Shown piece after piece: positions 54,463-62,122 of a stretch of DNA of 64,000 nt; position 1 is the stretch's first letter, and each line of letters begins with the position of its first letter. The notes below the pieces were generated by a model. It saw nothing but the letters and a program-made list of their open reading frames with translations, was not told where the DNA came from and did no database searches. Origin of the DNA: Singulisphaera sp. GP187 (lineage in GTDB: Bacteria > Planctomycetota > Planctomycetia > Isosphaerales > Isosphaeraceae); NCBI RefSeq assembly GCF_900129635.1, contig NZ_FSRB01000001.1, positions 2,767,501 through 2,831,500 of the forward strand, written 5' to 3'. A program made the position numbers and the translations under genes.

Positions 54463-54576
54463 ATAACGCGACCAATCGCGACTTGACAAGATGACGCAAA
54501 CATACCAATACGCAATTATACAATTTTGTTACGAAACACCGAGCGCGGTCGGATCTTCTTGAGCCGAGCCTTCTCC

Positions 54577-54745
54577 AACCGAGCCGCGCACGCAGTGCGA
54601 CGGGGTAATCGTTCACGGACTGATGTCCCGTGATACCGAGCGCGGTGAGATCGCTTACTGCGCTGCGTGCGCGGCTCGGTTCAAGCGAGTGAATCATCGC
54701 GGTAGTCGACCCAGCCCCCAATTTCTCGAGCAGAGGCTAAGAGCA
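54577..54745. repeat. Palindromic MITE-like element, copy 2
   Basis: AACCGAGCCGCGCACGCAG at 54577 and its complement ending 54681 are the same inner arms as copy 1 (41827-41937), now with an internal mismatch block and a centre of similar sequence. The right outer repeat (CAATTTCTCGAGCAGAGGCT, about 54719-54738) matches copy 1 with substitutions, while the left outer repeat is lost. The copy is therefore partly decayed. Confidence 0.65.
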
Positions 54746-54917
54746 AATGGCCCACTGCGTCCCCCAGTTCAGTCCCCAAAACCTGAGTTTTCAGGTGAAT
54801 TGACTGACCGTCACGAATCTGGGGGGAGTGGACACTTGCGCCCCCCTCCAACGACGCAGAGAACAAAACAGCTTGTGCCGACGGTGGGGGATTCTGGGGC
54901 GAAGCGATGGCGCATCA

Positions 54918-54959
54918 AAAAGGCCCCGGATTGACTTGGTAGTCAACTCAATCCGGGGC
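54918..54959 (-). terminator. Intrinsic terminator of PEP-CTERM gene
   Basis: On the minus strand a 12-bp stem GCCCCGGATTGA/TCAATCCGGGGC (arms 54923-54934 and 54948-54959) is followed by CCTTTTT, the classic rho-independent arrangement. It lies 67 bp after the stop of the PEP-CTERM gene at 55027. Confidence 0.85.
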
Positions 54960-55026
54960 GCTGACGCTCAATCCTCTCGGGAGTGGCCCAAGGGGGTCTG
55001 AACTTCCCGAAGTCTCCCGTGGCCGC

Positions 55027-55791
55027 TCAGGCCGAAGCCTGCAATGCCCTGCGGCGGCGTAACCCTGCGAAGCCGAGGATACCGAGGCCCGACAGGGCGA
55101 GGGTCACCGTCGACGGTTCAGGGACTGCGGCCAGTCCGGTGAGCTTCGTCTGACCGTTCGTTGTAAACGATTCGTTGGCGTTAAGATTGGTGTAGGATGT
55201 CACGCTCTGCAGCGAGTACGTCCCGCTGACGGAGAAGGGGCTAGAGTCGCCGGTCCCGGTGACAGAGGCCAGCGTCGAAACTCCCTGGATGACGGAACTT
55301 GTGTATCCAGCGTCGGAGTTACCTCCCCCACCGGTATTCGAAAAGAGACTGTTGAGGATCACAGAGCCGCTCGGCAAGTTGTAGTTGTTTTCAGTGGCCG
55401 TAATCGTGACGCTGCTGATCGGTCCCCCACCTCCGTTGGTTCGCAGATCGGTCGTCTGATTGAACAACTGGGCTACGGTACCGCCGGGCGAGTTGTCGGA
55501 GATCGCAACCTTGATCGCAATTCTCGAGCTACCGAGCCCCGTACCTGTGGCGGAAGTGCCCACCACTGATCCGGACAGGTCGAGGACGAGGTAAAGATCG
55601 TAGGAAGAGCCGACGTGGAAGGAAAAATTCCCGCCGCCTTGGCCCCCTAAGTACGACGTGACGTCCGTCGTCGCGTTGCTACCGACCTTGATTCCGAGCG
55701 AGAGACTGGCATCCGCAGACCGAGTTGTCATCAGGCTCAGGATGGCCGCCGCCGAAATCACTGTCAGAGTCGATTGCAAAAACCGGTTCAT
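55027..55791 (-). CDS. PEP-CTERM sorted exported protein
   Basis: This 254-aa protein has an N-terminal signal peptide (NRFLQSTLTVISAAAILSLM, cleavage after ADA) and a C-terminal PEP-CTERM sorting tail: VPEPSTVTLALSGLGILGFAGLRRRR, i.e. the PEP motif, a hydrophobic helix and a basic end. In characterised systems an exosortase processes such tails and the protein goes to the surface or into exopolysaccharide. The body is Ser/Thr/Gly-rich, beta-type, with no recognised enzyme. AGGAG lies 8 nt before ATG 55791; the longer frame from 55920 is rejected. An intrinsic terminator follows. No exosortase gene is in the window. Confidence 0.9.
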   Translation of the reverse strand: MNRFLQSTLTVISAAAILSLMTTRSADASLSLGIKVGSNATTDVTSYLGGQGGGNFSFHVGSSYDLYLVLDLSGSVVGTSATGTGLGSSRIAIKVAISDNSPGGTVAQLFNQTTDLRTNGGGGPISSVTITATENNYNLPSGSVILNSLFSNTGGGGNSDAGYTSSVIQGVSTLASVTGTGDSSPFSVSGTYSLQSVTSYTNLNANESFTTNGQTKLTGLAAVPEPSTVTLALSGLGILGFAGLRRRRALQASA

Positions 55792-56218
55792 AAAATAGGC
55801 TCCTCTCGAGATCGTTGACGAAGAGATAGTCGCCGTTGCTCCGTTTCGGAGTCGAACCCCCAGGGTAAAGTCAGGATCCCACCACATGCCCCCCATGGCA
55901 TCACGTGCGAAATCCAACAAAACGTATTACCCCCAACGCATTCCTGGATCCGGGCGATCATTCTGCCCAGTCCTTTTCATTCCGATCAAACTACCGTAGA
56001 CGAGATCTTTAGACCGTCACCTCCTTGCCAATCCGGCGTTCCGTTTCCGATCAGGGAGCCGCTCGAGCGGAGCGCGGAGGCGATTTCGGCCATCCCATGC
56101 ACCTTTCGCTGTGCGCCCGCTGACCTAGCGGACGATGCCAGAAGTCGTGACGGTGGTGTCACACACCCGCACCGCTGTGGTTCGCCCGCGATGAATTGGG
56201 GGCGGCTCTTCACATGAC
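55792..56218 (+). other. Non-coding or degraded sequence
   Basis: Contains the promoter region of the PEP-CTERM gene (minus) and then sequence without a supported frame. A minus-strand frame (56438 down to 55986) overlaps the IS630 fragment in antisense and looks spurious. Confidence 0.4.
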
Positions 56219-56394
56219 AAGCCTCGGAGCGGAGCCCGGGCCAGGCTGGACGGCAAGCAGAAGGCAATGATCTCACCCCGGCCCGCTCAAACGCACCGGA
56301 AGGCCAGGCCCGCTGGACTGCCAACCTGTTGACCAGTCGCGCCGTCGAACGGGAGGGCGTCGAATCGGTCACCGCGTCGCCAATGCTCGTATGA
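56219..56394 (+). pseudogene. IS630-family transposase fragment
   Basis: Frame 2 from 56219 reads KPRSGARARLDGKQKAM, then after a frameshift frame 1 gives SNAPEGQARWTANLLTSRAVEREGVESVT before a stop at 56392. This matches the N-terminal/HTH part of IS630-type transposases, where LDGKQEA...LA.S.APEGRARWTLRLLADR..E is conserved. The catalytic DDE part is not visible, although a short frame at about 56485-56572 (ARFKERAEKVLRCFANANAWPS) might be another fragment. It is a dead insertion sequence remnant; ends and target duplication were not found. Confidence 0.65.
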
Positions 56395-57512
56395 AACTCC
56401 ACTGGATCTATCTCAGTAGGACTCCTGAGGTCGTCCATGAGTAGGCGAACGCCACCCGCGCACCCGCTACCGGAGGACGGGCCGGCTCAATGCTCGGTTC
56501 AAGGAGCGGGCCGAGAAGGTCCTTCGGTGCTTCGCCAACGCTAACGCCTGGCCAAGCAATGATTCATAAGTCGCACTCGCACACGATGTGACACCGCTAT
56601 TTGAAACGAGGGTCGTGAATGAGTCGGCATGAACCCATCATTCACATCAACGACTCCTGATCGGCGTCCAACCGACATTTTGCTCATCCATTTGAGTGGA
56701 TGTGGACCGATCACGGGTTACGGCGATGGCTCGACGAACACTCGACCTGAATTCGTGGCAACGATTATGCCTAGGGCTGCGTCAACGCTAGAATTTGGGG
56801 TCGTAGGTAAGGGTTCGGCCACGAAAGAATGGCCAAATCCGCCTCGGCAACCCTAAAATCAAGCCGTGACGGGGCACTAAGGCTCTTAACGCGGGGGGGG
56901 ACAGCCTTGGGAACCTCGCTGCCCTTCGTGATTAATGTCGTAATCTTCGCTTCAATTTTAGGACACGGCAAAACAACGCCGTTTCACCGTGAGCGAAGGA
57001 TTAGATTCGGCAGATCATAGCCAACAAGAACATGGCTAACAAATTGAATTGACAAGCATGTCGTTTTCTCGAATCACTCGCTTTCTTTAGAGGCTGCGTG
57101 GTGATCGCTCGCACTATTTAAAGCAGGATTTCCCGATTGAGAAACCACCGATTCGCGGAGCCGCCTCGTCCGGTCCATCCAAAGTCGCATTAACCGGCGA
57201 GAAGGCAGAAGAGGCGAGAGGAACCGACCCTGTCTTCATCCCTTATTTTTCGCCATCGCATCTTTAGGAAAACGATTCCTGATAATGATTTTGGCGACAT
57301 GCCTGCGGAATTCGGTGATTGCGGAGCACCAATCGCGACTCCAGGGCGAGGGGTCACTCAATGCCGAAGTGGTCAGTTGGTGTCCCCAAACCCGTGAGAA
57401 TGCACGCCGGATCGCTCGAAGCTGTTCGGGCCGCACGGCCAGAGGCCGTGAATTGAGAACATATTAAAAGACAGCATCACATCAATGAATCAAATTCGCG
57501 CGGTCGCGGCCA
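56395..57512 (+). other. Gene-poor, probably degraded region
   Basis: About 1.1 kb with no supported gene. The short frames on both strands are of mixed composition. The 56995-57110 stretch is AT-rich. Two frames of about 65 codons (minus strand, 57436-57236 and 56971-56771) have no recognisable family or ribosome site and are left unannotated. Confidence 0.4.
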
Positions 57513-59537
57513 TTAGCTGGTCTTCTCGACGGCAGTCAGGTTCAGGCGGTTCGCCGTCCCTGCCTGAAGCGCGGCGATGATCGCGTCGGGGTCGTAGACG
57601 CAACCGCCCCAGGTTCCTCCACCGACCGACTGCAAGGCGGCCCAGAGCCGGGTGTCATCGGGGAGTTCGGGATCGGGCGAAAGGTTCGGATGAGCTGAGC
57701 GTTCGGAAAGAATTCGACGGCCTTCCAGGCGATCGAACTCCACCCCATCCGCGCCCACCAGGTCGACCGTGCCTTCGAGGCGAACCCGATCGACGACGAT
57801 CCGGATCAGGTCGCCGTCGCGGACTCGGCCGATCGGCCCGCCGGCCAGAGCCTCGGGACCGATATGGCCGATGCAGGCGCCCGTCGAGACGCCCGAGAAC
57901 CGCGCGTCGGTCAGCACGGCGATCTCCTTGCCGAAGGAGAGGTGCTTGAGCGCCGAGGTGATCTGGTAAATCTCCTCCATACCGGCCCCCATCGGGCCTC
58001 GTCCGATCAAGACGAGGACATCGCCCGCCTTCAAGGGATGAGCCCCCTGCCCTTTGATGGCGGCAATCGCGTCGTGCTCGCGGGTGAAGACGCGCGCCGG
58101 TCCCGTCTTGCGGTAAACACCGTCGGGATCGACCACCGTCGGGTCGATCGCGGTGCTTTTGATGACCGACCCTTCGGGAGCGAGGTTGCCCCTCGGGAAG
58201 GTGACGGTGCTGGTCAGACCGTACTGACGGGCCCGCGGCGGGTCCATGATCACGTCCTCCGGGTCGACGCCGTCCAAGGTGACGAGTCGCTCACGGAGTT
58301 GGGTCCGGCGCTCGCTCGCTTGCCACCAGTCGAGGACGCGTCCGAGTGGCTCACCCGTCACCGTCATCGCGGTCTCGTCGAGCAGGCCCAAGGCACGGAG
58401 GTGGAGCATGACCTCGGGGACCCCGCCCGCCAGAAAGGCGCGAACCGTCGGGTGGTAATGGGGCCCGTTGGGCAGCACGCTGACCAGGCGCGGGACCTTG
58501 ACGTTGATCGCGTGCCAGTCCTCGACCGTCGGGCGAGGCAGGCCGGCGGCAAAGGCGATCGCCGGGATGTGGAGCAAGAGGTTGGTCGAGCCGCCGAACG
58601 CGGCATGGACGGTCATCGCGTTCCGGATCGAGGCCTCGCTGAGGATGTCGCGCGTGGTCGTCCCGCGCGCCGCCAGGGCCACCAGCGCTCTGGCCGATCG
58701 GCGTGCCATGTCCCGCCAGATTGGCTGACCCGAGGGGGAGAGGGCCGAGTGCGGCAAGGCGAGGCCGAGCGCTTCGGCCACCACCTGGGCCGTGGCGGCG
58801 GTGCCCAGGAACTGGCAACCCCCTCCTGGGCTGGCGCACGCGCGGCAACCGAGTTCAGCGGCCTCCATCAAGGTCAATTCGCCGTGCGAGTACCGCGCAC
58901 CGATCGACTGGACCTTACCGGCATCTTCCCCGTCGCGGGGGGGGAGCGTCACTCCGCCCGGCACCAGGACGCCGGGCAGGTGGCCAGTTCCGGCCAGGCC
59001 CAGGAGCATCGCGGGGAGGCCCTTGTCACAGGTCGCGATCCCGAGCACGCCCTTCCGCCTCGGCAACGAGCGAATCAAGCGCCGAAACACGATCGCCGCG
59101 TCGTTGCGGTAGGGCAGGCTGTCCATCATCCCAGGAGTTCCCTGGGTGCGGCCGTCGCACGGATCGGAGACCATCCCGGCAAATGGCGCTTTGCCGAGCT
59201 TGGTGAGCTCCTCGGCCGCCTCCTGAACGAGCAGACCGATCTCCCAGTGCCCCGTGTGATACCCGAGGGCGATCGGGGTTCCGTCCGGTGCGCGCAGGCC
59301 CCCTTGAGTGCTCAGGATCAGGAACGGGTCGCGGTCCACCTCGCCGGCGCTCCAGCCCATCCCCGCATTTTGGCTGAGTCCAAACAGGTCGCCCGAGGGC
59401 CAATGGCGAAGCATCTCATCGGTGAGTGGAAGCGACCCCACCGGCCCCTCCGCTTTCGACTGCACCTCGAGGGTCGCGGCGTCGCTGGTCTCCACGATGT
59501 CGGTGAATGAGAGCGATTGATTCCGGGCGCTGGCCAT
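57513..59537 (-). CDS. Dihydroxy-acid dehydratase family, D-xylonate dehydratase type (YjhG/YagF)
   Basis: This 674-aa protein is a long-form IlvD/Edd-family dehydratase. The size, the N-terminal extension and the motifs fit the YjhG/YagF D-xylonate dehydratases (about 655 aa), which convert D-xylonate to 2-keto-3-deoxyxylonate in the cytoplasm. Fe-S ligand Cys residues are in [27 protein letters not shown] and [16 protein letters not shown]. The later [28 protein letters not shown] and [17 protein letters not shown] blocks are also typical. No xylose operon neighbours are present. It diverges from the GlsB/YeaQ gene, and the intergenic region 59538-59788 should contain both promoters. The exact substrate is inferred from family resemblance. 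Confidence 0.85.
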   Translation of the reverse strand: MASARNQSLSFTDIVETSDAATLEVQSKAEGPVGSLPLTDEMLRHWPSGDLFGLSQNAGMGWSAGEVDRDPFLILSTQGGLRAPDGTPIALGYHTGHWEIGLLVQEAAEELTKLGKAPFAGMVSDPCDGRTQGTPGMMDSLPYRNDAAIVFRRLIRSLPRRKGVLGIATCDKGLPAMLLGLAGTGHLPGVLVPGGVTLPPRDGEDAGKVQSIGARYSHGELTLMEAAELGCRACASPGGGCQFLGTAATAQVVAEALGLALPHSALSPSGQPIWRDMARRSARALVALAARGTTTRDILSEASIRNAMTVHAAFGGSTNLLLHIPAIAFAAGLPRPTVEDWHAINVKVPRLVSVLPNGPHYHPTVRAFLAGGVPEVMLHLRALGLLDETAMTVTGEPLGRVLDWWQASERRTQLRERLVTLDGVDPEDVIMDPPRARQYGLTSTVTFPRGNLAPEGSVIKSTAIDPTVVDPDGVYRKTGPARVFTREHDAIAAIKGQGAHPLKAGDVLVLIGRGPMGAGMEEIYQITSALKHLSFGKEIAVLTDARFSGVSTGACIGHIGPEALAGGPIGRVRDGDLIRIVVDRVRLEGTVDLVGADGVEFDRLEGRRILSERSAHPNLSPDPELPDDTRLWAALQSVGGGTWGGCVYDPDAIIAALQAGTANRLNLTAVEKTS

Positions 59538-59788
59538 GGCGTATGACTCGAGTCAAAAAGCGTACAGATGATGAGGCTGACCGCTCGTCAGCAGGCAACG
59601 ATTTCGCGCTCTCGATCAGAGCAGGAATCCGCACGAGTCGCAACGGCTCTCCGGCCCAGTACCCCACGACCACAATCGCGAACCATTGGCATGGAGTCTG
59701 CAAGATAGTGCTTACGTAGGCCGTCCTGAGGACGGTGTCCGACGTCGATTCGATCACCGACGCAGGCGAACCAAAAAAGGAGTTCACC

Positions 59789-60052
59789 ATGATGAGCGTG
59801 ATTGGCTGGATCGTCTTTGGGTTGATCGCGGGGGGTATCGCCCGGCTCCTGCACCCGGGCCAGGATGCGATGGGGACGCTCGGGACGATGTTGCTCGGCA
59901 TCACCGGGTCGTTGCTTGGCGGCGGTCTTGCGTACGTGCTCAAGTTCGGGACGTCGCCTTATCAACCGGCGGGCTGGATCTTTTCGATCATCGGCGCGAT
60001 CCTGTTGCTCGCCATGGGCTTTTTTGCCTCGAGAACGCACCCGATCTCTTAA
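59789..60052 (+). CDS. GlsB/YeaQ/YmgE family membrane protein
   Basis: This 87-aa inner-membrane protein has three hydrophobic helices separated by short loops: SVIGWIVFGLIAGGIARLLHPG, GTMLLGITGSLLGGGLAYVL and WIFSIIGAILLLAMGFFA. It matches the GlsB/YeaQ/YmgE (transglycosylase-associated) stress-response family; the role is unclear but expression often rises in stress. ATG 59789 has AAAAGGAG 6 nt upstream. The gene is 12 bp upstream of the DUF4112 frame, so a two-gene unit is likely. Confidence 0.9.
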   Translation: MMSVIGWIVFGLIAGGIARLLHPGQDAMGTLGTMLLGITGSLLGGGLAYVLKFGTSPYQPAGWIFSIIGAILLLAMGFFASRTHPIS

Positions 60053-60064
60053 AGGCCATGAATC

Positions 60065-60697
60065 GTGTTGCGTTTCGTGAAAAAAAATGAACGGCGCACG
60101 CGTCCAAGGGTCGAGGTCGGGGGAGTTCATCGTCCGACCTCGTTCTTTTTCCACCGACCGAACGTATTAAAGGGGGGAACGACCCTGCCATCGCTCAAAC
60201 CGACGATCGAGCCCCAACGCTTGCAACAACCCGGTATGGAGGGCCTCGAACAGCTCGCCTGGCTGATGGATCGGGCCTTCCAGATCCCCGGAACGAAAAT
60301 CCGAGTCGGCCTCGACGCGCTGTTGGGGTTACTTCCCGTGGGTGGAGACTTGCTCACCGGGATCGTGCAAGTGGGCCTTGTGTTGGTGGCCTTCAAACGC
60401 TATCGCGTTCCCAAGCCGGTCGCGGCCCGGATGGCCGCGAATGTCTTGCTCGATACCGCGCTGGGGTCGATCCCGCTGGTCGGCGATCTCTTCGACGTCG
60501 CCTTCAAAGCCAATACACGCAATATCAAACTACTTCAGCAAGTCGCCGAGCAAAGGCGGCGCAACGAGACGGCCTCATCAAGGTCTTCCGTCCTCTTCCT
60601 GGTTGGGATCGCCGGCGTCCTCCTCCTCACGCTGAGCCTGGTATTCATCGGATTCGTCACGGTCGTCGCCTGGTTGGTGAAGCGTCCTTGGTTTTAA
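60065..60697 (+). CDS. DUF4112 membrane protein
   Basis: The conserved domain starts at about residue 58: GLEQLAWLMDRAFQIPGTKIRVGLDALLGLLPVGGDLLTG, then a helix VGLVLVAFKRYRVPKP and ALGSIPLVGDLFDVAFKANTRNIKLL, a DUF4112 signature, followed by one membrane helix near the C-terminus (SSVLFLVGIAGVLLLTLSLVFIGFV). The function of the family is unknown. The frame can start at GTG 60065 (210 aa), but the first 50 residues are not conserved in character. ATG 60236 or a near-cognate codon after GGGGGG at about 60180 could be the true start. It converges with the DUF1501 gene, with 26 bp between the stops. Confidence 0.8.
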   Translation: MLRFVKKNERRTRPRVEVGGVHRPTSFFFHRPNVLKGGTTLPSLKPTIEPQRLQQPGMEGLEQLAWLMDRAFQIPGTKIRVGLDALLGLLPVGGDLLTGIVQVGLVLVAFKRYRVPKPVAARMAANVLLDTALGSIPLVGDLFDVAFKANTRNIKLLQQVAEQRRRNETASSRSSVLFLVGIAGVLLLTLSLVFIGFVTVVAWLVKRPWF

Positions 60698-60723
60698 TCT
60701 CACGCCAGGTTCGCCGACCGGCG

Positions 60724-62055
60724 TCAGAGCAATTCGCGAGGCGCATTGCCGCCGTCGACGAGTCGGATCGGCCGGCCATCCGGCGTTTCAAATTGCAGGT
60801 TGGGGTCGATGCCAAGTGCGGTGTAGATCGTGGCGGCAAGGTCGGAGGGCGTGACCGGCTGGTCGGCCGGGGCATCGCCGCCTGCATCGGTCTTGCCCAG
60901 GACGAGGCCGCGCGGCAGACCGGCACCCGCCAGCACAGCGCAATTGGCCCGGCCATGATGGTCGCGCCCCGCGTTGCCGTTGATCTTCGGTGTACGACCG
61001 AACTCCCCCATCAAGACGACGAGCGTACGGTCGAGCAAGCCACGCTCCTCAAGATCCTGCAACAACGCTGACAGCCCCTGATCGAGCGGCGGCGCCAGCG
61101 TGTTCTTGATGGTCGGGAAGTTCTGTTGATGGGTGTCCCAGCCGAGCGGGCCCATCCCCCGATCGTTGAGCGTGACGAACGAGACGCCCGCTTCCACCAA
61201 GCGACGAGCCAGCAGGCAAGACTGCCCGAGTGGAGTGCGGCCGTACCGGGTCCGCACGTACTCCGGTTCGTTGTCGAGCCGGAAGGCCGCTTGCGCGGCA
61301 CTCGAGGTCAAGAGGTCGTACGCCTGGTCGGCGAACTGATCGCGACTGTCGGTCAAGGGGGTCGTCGCCACTTCGTGCGCGAAGGCGTCGAGCGTTTTGA
61401 CCATCGAGCGGCGCCGGCGGAGCCGGTCGAGCGTCACCCGGTCCGGGGGTGTCAGGTTACTCACCCGAAAGTTCGCCTGATTGGGATCGCCTGTGACCGC
61501 GAACGGGTCGTAGGCCGGGGTCAGGTAGCCGCTCGACGAAAAAAGCGGGGCGTCGGGGACCGCGACGTACGGCGGCAACAGCCCTCGTTTCGCCTCGCGG
61601 GCCTTGGCCACCACGCTGCCGTAGCTCGGATAGACGACGGAAGTCGACGGCCGATACCCGGTCAGAAGATGGTGCGCGGCCCGATCGTGGTCGGCCTCGG
61701 GTGACGTGACGCTCCGGATCAAGGTCACACGGTCCATCATCGTGGCGAACTTCGGGAAGACTTCGCTGATCTTGAGCCCGGGCACCGCCGTGTCGATCGG
61801 CTTGAACTCCCCGCGGACATTGACGGGAGCATCGGGCTTGGGATCAAACGTATCCAGATGCGAAGCGCCCCCCGCCAGCCAGATCAGGATGCAGTTGCTC
61901 GCCCGCTCGGTCCCCTGCCCTACCGACTCGGAAGAGAGCGCGCGAAGTCGAAGCAAGTCGCCGAGTCCGAGCCCCGAAACGCCGAAAAGACCGGCTCGCA
62001 ACATGTCGCGTCGGCTCGGACCGCGGCACGGACCTTGGTTCGCGGAGTGAGACAT
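60724..62055 (-). CDS. DUF1501 protein with Tat signal (second copy)
   Basis: This 443-aa protein has a twin-arginine leader GPSRRDMLRAGLFGVSGLGLGDLL and a full DUF1501 domain: CILIWLAGGASHLDTFDPKP, LIRSVTSPEADHDRAAHHLLTGY, GVSFVTLNDRGMGPLGWDTH, VVLMGEFGRTPKINGNAGRDHHGRANC. It is a paralogue of the DUF1501 protein at 13252 but pairs with a DUF1549/DUF1553 gene upstream, the arrangement usual for planctomycetes. The substrate is unknown. ATG 62055 is preferred because it starts the Tat leader and has GGGGAG about 10 nt upstream; the longer start at 62145 is rejected. Confidence 0.93.
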   Translation of the reverse strand: MSHSANQGPCRGPSRRDMLRAGLFGVSGLGLGDLLRLRALSSESVGQGTERASNCILIWLAGGASHLDTFDPKPDAPVNVRGEFKPIDTAVPGLKISEVFPKFATMMDRVTLIRSVTSPEADHDRAAHHLLTGYRPSTSVVYPSYGSVVAKAREAKRGLLPPYVAVPDAPLFSSSGYLTPAYDPFAVTGDPNQANFRVSNLTPPDRVTLDRLRRRRSMVKTLDAFAHEVATTPLTDSRDQFADQAYDLLTSSAAQAAFRLDNEPEYVRTRYGRTPLGQSCLLARRLVEAGVSFVTLNDRGMGPLGWDTHQQNFPTIKNTLAPPLDQGLSALLQDLEERGLLDRTLVVLMGEFGRTPKINGNAGRDHHGRANCAVLAGAGLPRGLVLGKTDAGGDAPADQPVTPSDLAATIYTALGIDPNLQFETPDGRPIRLVDGGNAPRELL

Positions 62056-62122
62056 GGTCGAGACTCCCCGGGGACGATTGGTCGGTTCAGGGAATGAAAA
62101 AAAGAACGTAAAGGAACAAGCC

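Noticed and set aside
55986..56438. 150-codon minus-strand frame
   Set aside because: Antisense to the IS630 transposase fragment, without family similarity or ribosome site.
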